The translations under genes and the position numbers were made by a program. Under the pieces are notes generated by a model, which did not search any database, was not told the origin of the DNA, and was given only the letters and a program-made list of their open reading frames with translations. A stretch of 7,626 bases of DNA from Chthoniobacter sp. (lineage in GTDB: Bacteria; Verrucomicrobiota; Verrucomicrobiia; Chthoniobacterales; Chthoniobacteraceae): positions 1 to 7,626 of the forward strand of contig JANXSB010000096.1 in the NCBI GenBank assembly GCA_025352865.1, read 5' to 3'. Below are positions 1 through 6,497 of the stretch, in pieces. Every line of letters begins with the position of its first letter. The stretch's first letter is position 1.

Positions 1-417
1 GAGGAATTCATCCGCGGACGCGAACTGACCGTCGGCATCGTCGGTCATCAGGCGCTGCCGGTGATCGAGATTCGCCCGAAGAAAGAGGGCGAGTTTTACG
101 ACTTCGCGAACAAGTACAATTTTCTCAACCCGCAGGCCGCCGGGGCCGATCATTTCTGCCCCGCGCCGCTCAGCGACGAAGTCACGCGCCGCGTGCAGGA
201 GGTCGCGCTCGCGGCGAAAGACGCGCTCGACCTCGAGGTCTATTCGCGCGTCGATGTGCTGCTCACCGCGGACGACGAGCCGTTCGTTTTGGAAATCAAC
301 ACGATCCCCGGCATGACGCAGGTCAGCCTGCTGCCCGAGGCCGCCGCCGCCGCCGGCATTGATTACGCGGAGCTGTGCGCCCGCGTCATCGCCCTTTCCC
401 TCGCCCGCCGCACATGA
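1..417 (+). CDS. ddl: D-alanine--D-alanine ligase, C-terminal part (5' end outside window)
   Basis: The frame is open from base 1 to a TGA at 415-417, giving 138 visible residues of an enzyme that normally has about 300-350. Ddl is a cytoplasmic ATP-grasp ligase that joins two D-alanines for the peptidoglycan stem peptide. Visible hallmarks, numbered from the window edge: the RGRELTVGI strand (5-13), the FYDFANKYN loop (32-40; family FYDYEAKY) that closes over the active site, RVD at 83-85, and LEINTIPGMT at 97-106. D85, E98 and N100 match the Mg2+ ligands of E. coli DdlB (D257, E270, N272), and R83 matches R255. All expected catalytic residues of this half are present, so the enzyme looks functional. 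The last codons overlap ftsQ by 4 bases (ATGA), which suggests translational coupling. The missing N-terminal half should lie directly upstream, probably after murB or murC as in other dcw clusters. Confidence 0.96.
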   Translation, partial: EEFIRGRELTVGIVGHQALPVIEIRPKKEGEFYDFANKYNFLNPQAAGADHFCPAPLSDEVTRRVQEVALAAKDALDLEVYSRVDVLLTADDEPFVLEINTIPGMTQVSLLPEAAAAAGIDYAELCARVIALSLARRT

Positions 418-1544
418 AACCGCCGCCCAACAAACGCGTCTCCAGTGCGAGCCAGCGCAAGCAGCAGCATTTGCTCGATGTGAAAATCCGCGTCGGCAAG
501 GAGCGCGAACGCCGCTTCCGCGCGGTCGCCGGGTTTGTCTGCAAGTCGGTCCTCTGGATCGCGCTCGCCGTCGGGGTGTGGATCGGGTGCAAGGAAGGCT
601 GGCGGCGCTGGGTCTGGGAGAATCCCGAATACTTCGTCCGCGACCCGGAGGTGAAGACGGATGGCACGCTCACGCGGGAGCAGATTCTCTCGGCTGCGGA
701 AATCGTCGAGGAGCGAAACATCCTCACCGTCGATCTTGGCAGGTCGCGCGCCGCGCTCGAAAAACTGCCGCAGGTCGAGAGCGCCGAAGTCCTGCGGACG
801 TTTCCGAATCATGTGGCGATCAATGTCACCGAGCGCCGCCCCATCGCGTGGGTCACTTTGAAAAAGGAGGAGGATCCGACGACATCCGACCACGCGTTCC
901 TCATCGACGCGCGCTGCATCGTGCTGCGCAGCCGCGTGCTTTTGCCGGAGTACTACCACCTGCCCGTCATTTCCGGCGTGGAGACGGAAAACCTTGTGCC
1001 CGGCCAGCGGGTGAACGCTTTTGACATCCAAGCCGCACTCGAACTCGTGCGGCTCAATGCCGACAGCACGCGCTTCCAGGTGCGCAACATCGACCTCGCG
1101 AAAGGCTACTGCCTCGTCGTCACCGACCAGCGGCGCGCGAAGATCACCTTCGCCTTCGACAAGATCGACGCGCAGCTCGGGCGGCTGAACCGGCTGCTCG
1201 ATGTCATTGAGCCGACGAAGCAGGAAATCCAGACGATCAATCTCATTCCCGAGCGCAACATCCCCGTGACCTTTTTCGATCCCTCCGCCGAGGTCGCGAC
1301 CGACGACGCTCCGGATAGCGCGCCGCCGAAGCCGGAGCCGAAAGTTTCCGCGCCCAAAACAGCACCGGGCAGCGGAGACAAAACCGCGCCCAAGGGCAGC
1401 GCGGTGCCGACCGCAGCCAAGCCGTCGCCTTCGGCAAAAAAAGCGGACGCCGGCCCGGCGAAAACCAAGTCCCCATCAGCTTCTCCGGCCCCCAAGCCGT
1501 CGCCGGTCGATCATCTTAAAAAGCGTTTTGATCTCAATGGGTAA
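414..1544 (+). CDS. ftsQ: cell division protein FtsQ with POTRA domain and long Pro/Ala/Lys C-terminal tail
   Basis: FtsQ is a bitopic inner-membrane divisome protein that recruits FtsB/FtsL. I chose the ATG at 414 because it overlaps the ddl stop as ATGA; an in-frame codon further upstream would put Arg/Pro-rich residues inside ddl. The product has 376 residues: a basic cytoplasmic head (1-36), one transmembrane helix (about 37-58), a POTRA domain (about 71-147, with the family-like VTERRPIAWV at its end), a beta domain (about 150-288) containing FLIDARCIVL and a late LNRLLDVI helix, then a low-complexity Pro/Ala/Lys/Ser tail (289-365) ending in DHLKKRFDLNG. E. coli FtsQ has 276 residues and lacks such a tail, so this protein is about 100 residues longer. 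Identity rests on the domain layout and the position between ddl and ftsA; sequence conservation in FtsQ is always low. There is no Shine-Dalgarno sequence before the start (pyrimidine-rich), consistent with coupling to ddl. Confidence 0.92.
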   Translation: MKPPPNKRVSSASQRKQQHLLDVKIRVGKERERRFRAVAGFVCKSVLWIALAVGVWIGCKEGWRRWVWENPEYFVRDPEVKTDGTLTREQILSAAEIVEERNILTVDLGRSRAALEKLPQVESAEVLRTFPNHVAINVTERRPIAWVTLKKEEDPTTSDHAFLIDARCIVLRSRVLLPEYYHLPVISGVETENLVPGQRVNAFDIQAALELVRLNADSTRFQVRNIDLAKGYCLVVTDQRRAKITFAFDKIDAQLGRLNRLLDVIEPTKQEIQTINLIPERNIPVTFFDPSAEVATDDAPDSAPPKPEPKVSAPKTAPGSGDKTAPKGSAVPTAAKPSPSAKKADAGPAKTKSPSASPAPKPSPVDHLKKRFDLNG

Positions 1545-2754
1545 GGATTCAATCGTCGTCGGTCTGGAAATCGGCACCTCGAAAATCTGCGCTGTCGTCG
1601 GCGAGACGCGGGGCGATGGGACGATCCGCATTCTCGGGGTCGGCCACGCGCCGTCGCGTGGTGTGCGGAAGGGCGAAATTGTGGATTTTGAAACCGCGGG
1701 AAAGTGCATTCGCGAGGCGCTGGTGGATGCCGAGGAGAAGAGCGACGTGATGATTGGCAGCGTCTATCTCGGCGTCACCGGCGGGCACATCGAGAGCTTC
1801 AACAACCGTGGCGCAATCAACATCCCCGAGGATCGCGACGAGATTTGCGAGGAGGATTTCGAGGACGTGCAGACGAGCGCGCGCGAGGTCAGCATCCCGT
1901 CGCAAAACATGTTCGTGCATTCGATTTTGCAGCACTATTTCATCGACGGGCAGGACGGCGTGCTCAATCCCATCGGCATGCTCGGCCGCCGGCTGGAGGC
2001 GGATTTTCACATCATCCACGGCGTCGCGAACCGGATCAAAAACAGCATCCGCTGCGTGAAGGAAGTCGGCCCCGAAGTGCTCGACGTCGTCTATGCGCCG
2101 CTCGCCACCGCGCAGGTCGTGCTCGATCAAAATCAGAAAAGCTTGGGCGCGCTGGTCATCGACATGGGCGGCGGGACGACGGACTACATCGTGTATGTGG
2201 ATGGCGCGGTGCAGCAGAGCGGTTCGCTGCCCATCGGCGGCGACCACATGACGAATGACATCTCGCTCGGCCTCCGCATCCCGATGGCCAAGGCCGAGAA
2301 ACTCAAGGTCGAGGAAGGCAGCGTGCTCCTCGGCGAGTCGCATCCGGGCGAGATGATCGTGCTCAAGGACGAGACCGGTTTTGCGGGCAAAGAGGTCGAG
2401 CGCGAGATGCTGAACACCATTCTCCATTGCCGGGCGCGCGAGACTTTCGAGCTGCTCAAACGGCAGCTCGATGCGGAAGGCCACCTGCCGTATCTCGGTG
2501 CGGGGATCATGCTCACGGGCGGGTGCAGCCTGCTCAAAGGGATCGACCAACTGGCCGAGGAAATTTTCGGTGCGCCCGCGCATCTCACGCATGCGCACGC
2601 GGTTTCGGGGCTCACGTCGGCGTTTGAAAATCCGCAGTTTTCCACGGCCATCGGGCTGATCAAATACGCCGAGGCGATGCAGCCGGAACGGCCGAAGAGT
2701 CTGCTGACCCGCGTGCTCAGGAAGTTTTCCTTTTTGTGGATGTGGATGTTTTGA
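1537..2754 (+). CDS. ftsA: cell division protein FtsA (actin-like Z-ring membrane anchor)
   Basis: FtsA is an actin-fold ATPase that tethers FtsZ to the inner membrane and recruits later divisome proteins. The 405-residue product shows phosphate-1 VGLEIGTSK (8-16), the 1C subdomain (roughly 85-160) in place of actin subdomain 1B, phosphate-2 IDMGGGTTD (208-216), and the adenosine-binding segment GAGIMLTGGCSLLKG (321-335). The C-terminus (387-405) is a basic then strongly hydrophobic and aromatic amphipathic segment ending FSFLWMWMF, as expected for the membrane-targeting sequence. Length is close to E. coli FtsA (420). I chose the ATG at 1537, which overlaps the ftsQ stop by 8 bases and gives the usual short lead MGKDSIVVGLEIG; a TTG at 1528 would add only three residues. 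No ribosome binding site is visible, so translation is probably coupled to ftsQ. ftsZ follows after 28 bases. Confidence 0.96.
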   Translation: MGKDSIVVGLEIGTSKICAVVGETRGDGTIRILGVGHAPSRGVRKGEIVDFETAGKCIREALVDAEEKSDVMIGSVYLGVTGGHIESFNNRGAINIPEDRDEICEEDFEDVQTSAREVSIPSQNMFVHSILQHYFIDGQDGVLNPIGMLGRRLEADFHIIHGVANRIKNSIRCVKEVGPEVLDVVYAPLATAQVVLDQNQKSLGALVIDMGGGTTDYIVYVDGAVQQSGSLPIGGDHMTNDISLGLRIPMAKAEKLKVEEGSVLLGESHPGEMIVLKDETGFAGKEVEREMLNTILHCRARETFELLKRQLDAEGHLPYLGAGIMLTGGCSLLKGIDQLAEEIFGAPAHLTHAHAVSGLTSAFENPQFSTAIGLIKYAEAMQPERPKSLLTRVLRKFSFLWMWMF

Positions 2755-2782
2755 AACCGAAATCGCCAACCGCCGAAAACGC

Positions 2783-4126
2783 ATGATCCCGATTGACCGC
2801 AACCGCCCCACCGCCGTGCAGCAGGATGTGCGCATCAAGATCGTCGGCCTCGGCGGCGCCGGGTCGAATACGCTCGACCGCATCATGCTCGACGCGCCGC
2901 CCGGTGCGGAGTTTGTGGCGATCAATACGGACATGCAGGCGCTCACGGGTTCGGTCGCGGCGGAGAAAGTGCAGCTCGGGCGCGCGACTACGCGCGGGCT
3001 CGGCGCGGGCGGCGATCCCGAAGTTGGTTACGCGGCGGCAGAGGAGGCGCTCGATGAAATCCGCGCGGCGATCGGCGGCGCGCAGATGGTTTTTTTGTGT
3101 GTGGGTCTCGGCGGCGGCACGGGATCGGGAGCGGCGCGCATCGTGGTGGCGCAGGCGCGGGAGCAGGGCGCGCTGGTGATCGTGTTTGCGACGCTGCCGT
3201 TCACCTTCGAGGGGCGTCGGCGCATGGCGCAGGCGGAGGAGGCGCTGGCGGCGGTGCGGCGGGATGCGGATGTGGTGATCTGTTTTGAAAATGACAAGAT
3301 GGGCGACGCCGTTGCGCCGCTCGCGGGGATTCAGGATGCGTTCACGACCGCGGATCAGACGATCTCACAAAGCGTGCGCGCCATCGCGGCGCTGGTGCAG
3401 CGGCGCGGCGTGATGCACCTCGGCTTTGACGAACTCGCGACCGCGCTGCGCTGCCCCGGCGAGGCCGCGCCACGCTGCCTCTTTGGCTTCGGCGAGGCCG
3501 ACGGCGACAACCGCGCGAACGATGCACTGGCCCGCGCTTTGAAAAGCCCGCTCATGGACAAAGGCCGCATGCTCGACGACGCGCGCAACGTGCTCGTCAA
3601 CGTCGCGGGCGGGCCGGGGATGACGTTGAACGAGGTGCAGATTTTGATGGAGTCGCTGAACCGGCACATCGGAGACGAGACGCGGATTCTGTTTGGCGCA
3701 GCGGTCGATCCGCGGATGGGCCTGAGGATGAGCGTCACGATTTTGAGCGCGCTGGAGGCGCAAGTGCCGGTGGCGATGACCCCGCGTCCTGCGCCACGCG
3801 TGGTCGCGCCCGCGCCTGCGCCGGTGGAGCGAAAACCGGAGTGGGAGATCGAGGAACCGGCGATGCCGACGGTCGAATATGTGGATTCGGACGACGCGAT
3901 GACGGAGCCGGAGCCGATGCCGTTACCGGCTGAACCGGAGCCCGTGCGCGTCGCCGCGTCCGCCGCGAATCCTGTGGCGAAGCCGAAGCGCGCGGAAACG
4001 AAGCAGGAGCAGATGCAGTTCGAGCCGGTCGCGCGCGGACGTTTTGAAAAGAGCGAGCCGACGATCGTGGACGGCCAGAACCTCGATGTGCCGACCTTCA
4101 TGCGGCGCAATGTGAAGGTGAAGTAA
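2783..4126 (+). CDS. ftsZ: cell division protein FtsZ, with non-canonical T7 loop
   Basis: FtsZ is the tubulin-like GTPase that forms the Z-ring. The 447-residue product has the nucleotide half well kept: IVGLGGAGSN (20-29), AINTDMQAL (46-54), RGLGAGGDPEVG (71-82), the tubulin signature GLGGGTGSG (108-116) and FTFEGRRRM (140-148). The T7 loop is altered: where most FtsZ proteins read N-L-D-F-A-D, this one reads H212-L-G214-F-D-E217, so the conserved Asn and first Asp are lost and the second Asp is Glu. About four extra residues follow, with Cys at 224 and 232. The C-terminal half otherwise aligns (GEADGDNRA, ARNVLVNVAGG, RILFGAAVDP). A Pro/Ala/Glu-rich linker (about 332-433) leads to LDVPTFMRRN (434-443), a standard FtsA-binding conserved peptide, and a basic end VKVK. 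Start at ATG 2783; no Shine-Dalgarno is visible. The intact C-terminal peptide argues for a working partner of the adjacent FtsA. Divergent FtsZ sequences are known in Verrucomicrobia. Confidence 0.96.
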   Translation: MIPIDRNRPTAVQQDVRIKIVGLGGAGSNTLDRIMLDAPPGAEFVAINTDMQALTGSVAAEKVQLGRATTRGLGAGGDPEVGYAAAEEALDEIRAAIGGAQMVFLCVGLGGGTGSGAARIVVAQAREQGALVIVFATLPFTFEGRRRMAQAEEALAAVRRDADVVICFENDKMGDAVAPLAGIQDAFTTADQTISQSVRAIAALVQRRGVMHLGFDELATALRCPGEAAPRCLFGFGEADGDNRANDALARALKSPLMDKGRMLDDARNVLVNVAGGPGMTLNEVQILMESLNRHIGDETRILFGAAVDPRMGLRMSVTILSALEAQVPVAMTPRPAPRVVAPAPAPVERKPEWEIEEPAMPTVEYVDSDDAMTEPEPMPLPAEPEPVRVAASAANPVAKPKRAETKQEQMQFEPVARGRFEKSEPTIVDGQNLDVPTFMRRNVKVK

Positions 4127-4147
4127 GGCGGACGCGGAAGTTGCGAC

Positions 4148-4175
4148 TTGTCGGGGTGGAGTCGTCTGGTAGAAG
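4148..4175 (+). promoter_or_regulatory. possible extended -10 promoter for the aldolase gene
   Basis: The 56-base gap after ftsZ holds TTGTCG (4148-4153), a 16-base spacer and TAGAAG (4170-4175) preceded by TGG (4167-4169), which looks like an extended -10 element (TGn). Each hexamer matches 4 of 6 consensus bases. A start point about 7 bases downstream would fall at about 4182, directly before the ATG at 4183, so a transcript from here would be nearly leaderless. The AGAAG at 4171-4175 could equally act as a weak ribosome binding site on a read-through transcript from ftsZ. This is a pattern match only, and short motifs of this quality arise by chance. Confidence 0.25.
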
Positions 4176-4182
4176 CCGTCGC

Positions 4183-5259
4183 ATGTCTGAAAACAAACGA
4201 TTCCGCGCGGGCGTGCTCTTTGGCGACGAAGTGAAAGAGCTGCTCGATTTCGCCAAGGCGAATCATTTCGCGCTGCCGGCGATAAACTGCATCGGCACCA
4301 ATTCCGTGAACGCGACGCTGGCCGCGGCGCGGGAACTGAACTCGCCGACGATGATTCAGTTTTCCAACGGTGGCGCGCAGTTTTTCATCGGCAAAGGAGT
4401 GAAGGGCGACAACCAGCTCGGGCCGGTGCTCGGAGGAATTGCGGGGGCGCATTATGTGGATGCGGCGGCGAAGGCGTACGGGGTGCCGGTGGTTTTGAAT
4501 ACCGACCATTGCGCGAAGAAGCTGCTGCCTTGGGTGGACGGCCTGCTCGTGGCGAGCGAGGAGCTTTTCGCGAAGACGGGCAAGCCGCTTTACAGCTCGC
4601 ACATGCTCGATCTTTCGGAGGAACCGCTGCATGAGAATCTGGAGATTTGCGCGAAGTATCTGGAGCGCATGACCAAGATGGGAATGACGCTCGAAATCGA
4701 ACTCGGCGTGACCGGCGGTGAGGAGGATGGGGTGGACAATTCCGGTGTTGAGGAATCCAGCCTTTACACGAAGCCGGAGGAAGTGGCCGAAGCCTATAAG
4801 ACGCTCTTGAAAATCAGCCCGAATTTCACCGTCGCGGCGGCATTCGGAAATGTGCATGGCGTTTACAAACCGGGGAACGTGAAGCTCAAGCCGACTATTT
4901 TGAAAAACTCGCAGGACTACATCGAGAAGACGCTTGGCACTGGGCCAAAGCCGGTGAATTTCGTCTTTCACGGCGGCTCCGGTTCGTCGCGCGAGGAGAT
5001 CCGCGAGGCGATCAGCTATGGGGCGATCAAGATGAATCTCGATACCGATGTGCAGTGGGCTTTCTGGGACGGCATCCGGGCTTACGAGGCGAAGAACCGT
5101 GACTATTTGCAAGGCCAGATCGGCAACCCGAAAGGCCCGGATGCGCCGAACAAGAAGCACTACGACCCGCGCATCTGGCTCGGGGCGGCGGAGGATTCCG
5201 CGACGAAGCGGCTGCTCACTTCGTTTGAGGATTTGAACTGCGTGAACCGGAACGCCTGA
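4183..5259 (+). CDS. fbaA: class II fructose-bisphosphate aldolase (FbaA type)
   Basis: This zinc enzyme reversibly splits fructose 1,6-bisphosphate into dihydroxyacetone phosphate and glyceraldehyde 3-phosphate in cytoplasmic glycolysis and gluconeogenesis. The 358-residue product is very close to E. coli FbaA (359 residues) along its whole length, with long shared stretches such as QFSNGGAQF, LNTDHCAKKLLPW, EIELGVTGGEEDGVDNS, FGNVHGVYKPGNV and NFVFHGGSGS. Catalytic D108 and zinc ligands H109, H225 and H263 are present, as are E173, the loop E181 and the phosphate/substrate residues N285 and D287 (E. coli numbers are each one higher). This is the class IIA form. I chose the ATG at 4183; a TTG at 4141 in the same frame would add a 14-residue lead absent from E. 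coli FbaA. It lies 56 bases after ftsZ and 9 bases before the next gene. No functional link with division is implied by the family. Confidence 0.97.
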   Translation: MSENKRFRAGVLFGDEVKELLDFAKANHFALPAINCIGTNSVNATLAAARELNSPTMIQFSNGGAQFFIGKGVKGDNQLGPVLGGIAGAHYVDAAAKAYGVPVVLNTDHCAKKLLPWVDGLLVASEELFAKTGKPLYSSHMLDLSEEPLHENLEICAKYLERMTKMGMTLEIELGVTGGEEDGVDNSGVEESSLYTKPEEVAEAYKTLLKISPNFTVAAAFGNVHGVYKPGNVKLKPTILKNSQDYIEKTLGTGPKPVNFVFHGGSGSSREEIREAISYGAIKMNLDTDVQWAFWDGIRAYEAKNRDYLQGQIGNPKGPDAPNKKHYDPRIWLGAAEDSATKRLLTSFEDLNCVNRNA

Positions 5260-5268
5260 TTTTCCCAC

Positions 5269-5619
5269 ATGAAAACTCCACGCAGTCTCTTCGCCATCCT
5301 CGCGCTCGTCGCGTTCGCTTTCACCACGCATGCCGCGGACAAGGCACCCGCACTTCCGATCGAAGGCGCGCTGAAAATCGCGCAGGATTATTTGAAGGCG
5401 AAGGATGGCGCGCGCGTGATCGTGGCGCTGACGTTGGAGAATGCGACGCTGCGCGGGGAGACGTATTGGTATGCGAAATGGTCATCGCCGATTCTTGGCG
5501 GGGACAAGCCGGAACTCGGGTTGAGGATCGATATGAATGGCGAGATCACGAAGATCGTGGGCGCTGGCGCGGTGCCGGGTCCGGGACAGCAGCGGGTGGG
5601 CGCGCGGAACATTCGCTGA
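5269..5619 (+). CDS. small exported protein of unknown function, PepSY-like
   Basis: I do not recognise a named gene. The 116-residue product starts with a clear signal peptide: MKTPR, a hydrophobic core LFAILALVAFAF, then THA-ADK, giving a likely signal peptidase I cut after residue 22. The mature part of about 94 residues has a helix-like ALKIAQDYLKAK (about 34-45), followed by what read as beta strands: RVIVALTLENATL, ETYWYAKWSSP and LGLRIDMNGEITKIV. A leading helix and then strands ending in a D.NG.I turn resembles PepSY-type domains, which occur in secreted proteins that often modulate proteases; that assignment is weak. There is no cysteine after the signal, so it is not a lipoprotein. 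It is probably periplasmic. It starts 9 bases after fbaA and ends 16 bases before ispE, so co-transcription is likely. The start is the only sensible one because it begins the signal peptide. Confidence 0.82.
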   Translation: MKTPRSLFAILALVAFAFTTHAADKAPALPIEGALKIAQDYLKAKDGARVIVALTLENATLRGETYWYAKWSSPILGGDKPELGLRIDMNGEITKIVGAGAVPGPGQQRVGARNIR

Positions 5620-5635
5620 GGCGGGTTTGCGCCGC

Positions 5636-6469
5636 ATGGAGTTTCACGCGCCGGCGAAGATCAACCTGTCGTTGCGCGTGCTAGGTCGGCGGGCGGATGG
5701 GTTTCACGATCTGGAATCGCTGATGTGCCCGGTGTCGGTCTTCGACACGCTGGAAGTGACGCGGCGGGTGGAGGGGGAGCTGGAGTTTGTGTGCGATGAC
5801 GCGACACTGCCGGTGGGCGATGACAACCTCGTGGTGCGCGCGGCGCGGCTTTTCTGCGGCGCGCGCGGGATCGAGCCGCGCGTGAGCATCAAGTTGACGA
5901 AACGCATCCCGCACGGCGCGGGGCTCGGCGGCGGGAGCAGCGATGCGGCGACGACGCTGCTGGCACTCGACCGGCTTTTTGAAACGCGGCTTTCGCGCGT
6001 CACGCTCGCGGCGATGGCGGCGGAACTCGGCTCGGATGTGCCGTTCTTCATTTACGAAAGCGCGGCGATGATTCGCGGGCGCGGCGAGCGGGTGGAACCG
6101 GTGGCGTTTCCGCACGCGCTGCCGCTGCTGCTCATCAAGCCGCCCTTCGGCGTGCCGACTCCCTGGGCGTATTCCCGGTGGAAAGATGCGTGCGAAATCC
6201 CCGGCGTGCCCTACGCGGCGCAGGCGTTTCCGTGGGGTGAATTGGTGAATGATCTGGAGCGTCCGGTTTTCGAGAAATACATCTTCCTCGCGGACGTGAA
6301 ACGCTGGCTGCTGGCTCAGCCGGAGGCCACGGGTGCGCTCATGTCCGGCTCGGGCGCGACGGTTTTTGCGGTGCTCCGGTCGAAGGAAGATGCCGTGTCG
6401 CTTGGCGAACGGGTGGCGCGGGAGTTCGGCGCGGATTTGTGGCTGTGCGCGTGCGAAACGGTGGGTTGA
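5636..6469 (+). CDS. ispE: 4-(cytidine 5'-diphospho)-2-C-methyl-D-erythritol kinase
   Basis: IspE is a cytoplasmic GHMP-family kinase that phosphorylates the 2-hydroxyl of CDP-methylerythritol with ATP, the fourth step of the MEP pathway to isopentenyl diphosphate; undecaprenyl phosphate for cell wall synthesis is one end use. The 277-residue product (E. coli 283) has APAKINLSLRVLGRRADGFH (5-24) with catalytic K8, the ATP-binding GHMP motif PHGAGLGGGSSDAA (92-105), LGSDVPFF (131-138) with catalytic D134, NDLE (205-208) and the C-terminal GHMP motif MSGSGATVF (236-244). I chose the ATG at 5636, which gives the standard short lead before PAKINL; earlier in-frame starts back to 5537 lie inside the preceding gene and add an Arg-rich non-family lead. 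GAGGCGGG at 5618-5625 ends 10 bases before the ATG and could be a distant ribosome binding site. The gene ends 28 bases before a palindromic repeat at a convergent junction. Confidence 0.97.
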   Translation: MEFHAPAKINLSLRVLGRRADGFHDLESLMCPVSVFDTLEVTRRVEGELEFVCDDATLPVGDDNLVVRAARLFCGARGIEPRVSIKLTKRIPHGAGLGGGSSDAATTLLALDRLFETRLSRVTLAAMAAELGSDVPFFIYESAAMIRGRGERVEPVAFPHALPLLLIKPPFGVPTPWAYSRWKDACEIPGVPYAAQAFPWGELVNDLERPVFEKYIFLADVKRWLLAQPEATGALMSGSGATVFAVLRSKEDAVSLGERVAREFGADLWLCACETVG

Positions 6470-6497
6470 CGCGGCGATCTTCGCGTCAGCGGATCTC

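Noticed and set aside
1549..2946. A 465-codon open frame on the minus strand opposite ftsA
   Set aside because: It is a mirror of ftsA codon structure in GC-rich DNA; the translation is rich in Arg, His and Ala with no recognisable domain, and ftsA is unambiguous.
3776..4081. The Pro/Ala/Glu-rich FtsZ segment as a frameshift or foreign insertion
   Set aside because: A disordered linker between the GTPase core and the C-terminal peptide is normal for FtsZ, and the frame stays intact to a standard LDVPTFMRRN motif.
4144..4153. Small CGAC-TT-GTCG inverted repeat after ftsZ as a terminator
   Set aside because: The stem is only four pairs with a two-base loop and has no T-run, so it is not a credible terminator.
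4141..4182. TTG start for the aldolase at 4141
   Set aside because: It would add 14 residues not found in E. coli FbaA; the ATG at 4183 gives a length within one residue of that enzyme.
3355..5331. A 658-codon open frame on the minus strand opposite ftsZ, fbaA and the small exported gene
   Set aside because: Although long, it spans three well-supported genes on the other strand, has no family motifs and has the composition expected of an antisense shadow.
5537..5635. An IspE start upstream of 5636
   Set aside because: The added residues overlap the preceding gene, are Arg-rich and are absent from the family; the ATG at 5636 sits just before the PAKINL motif.
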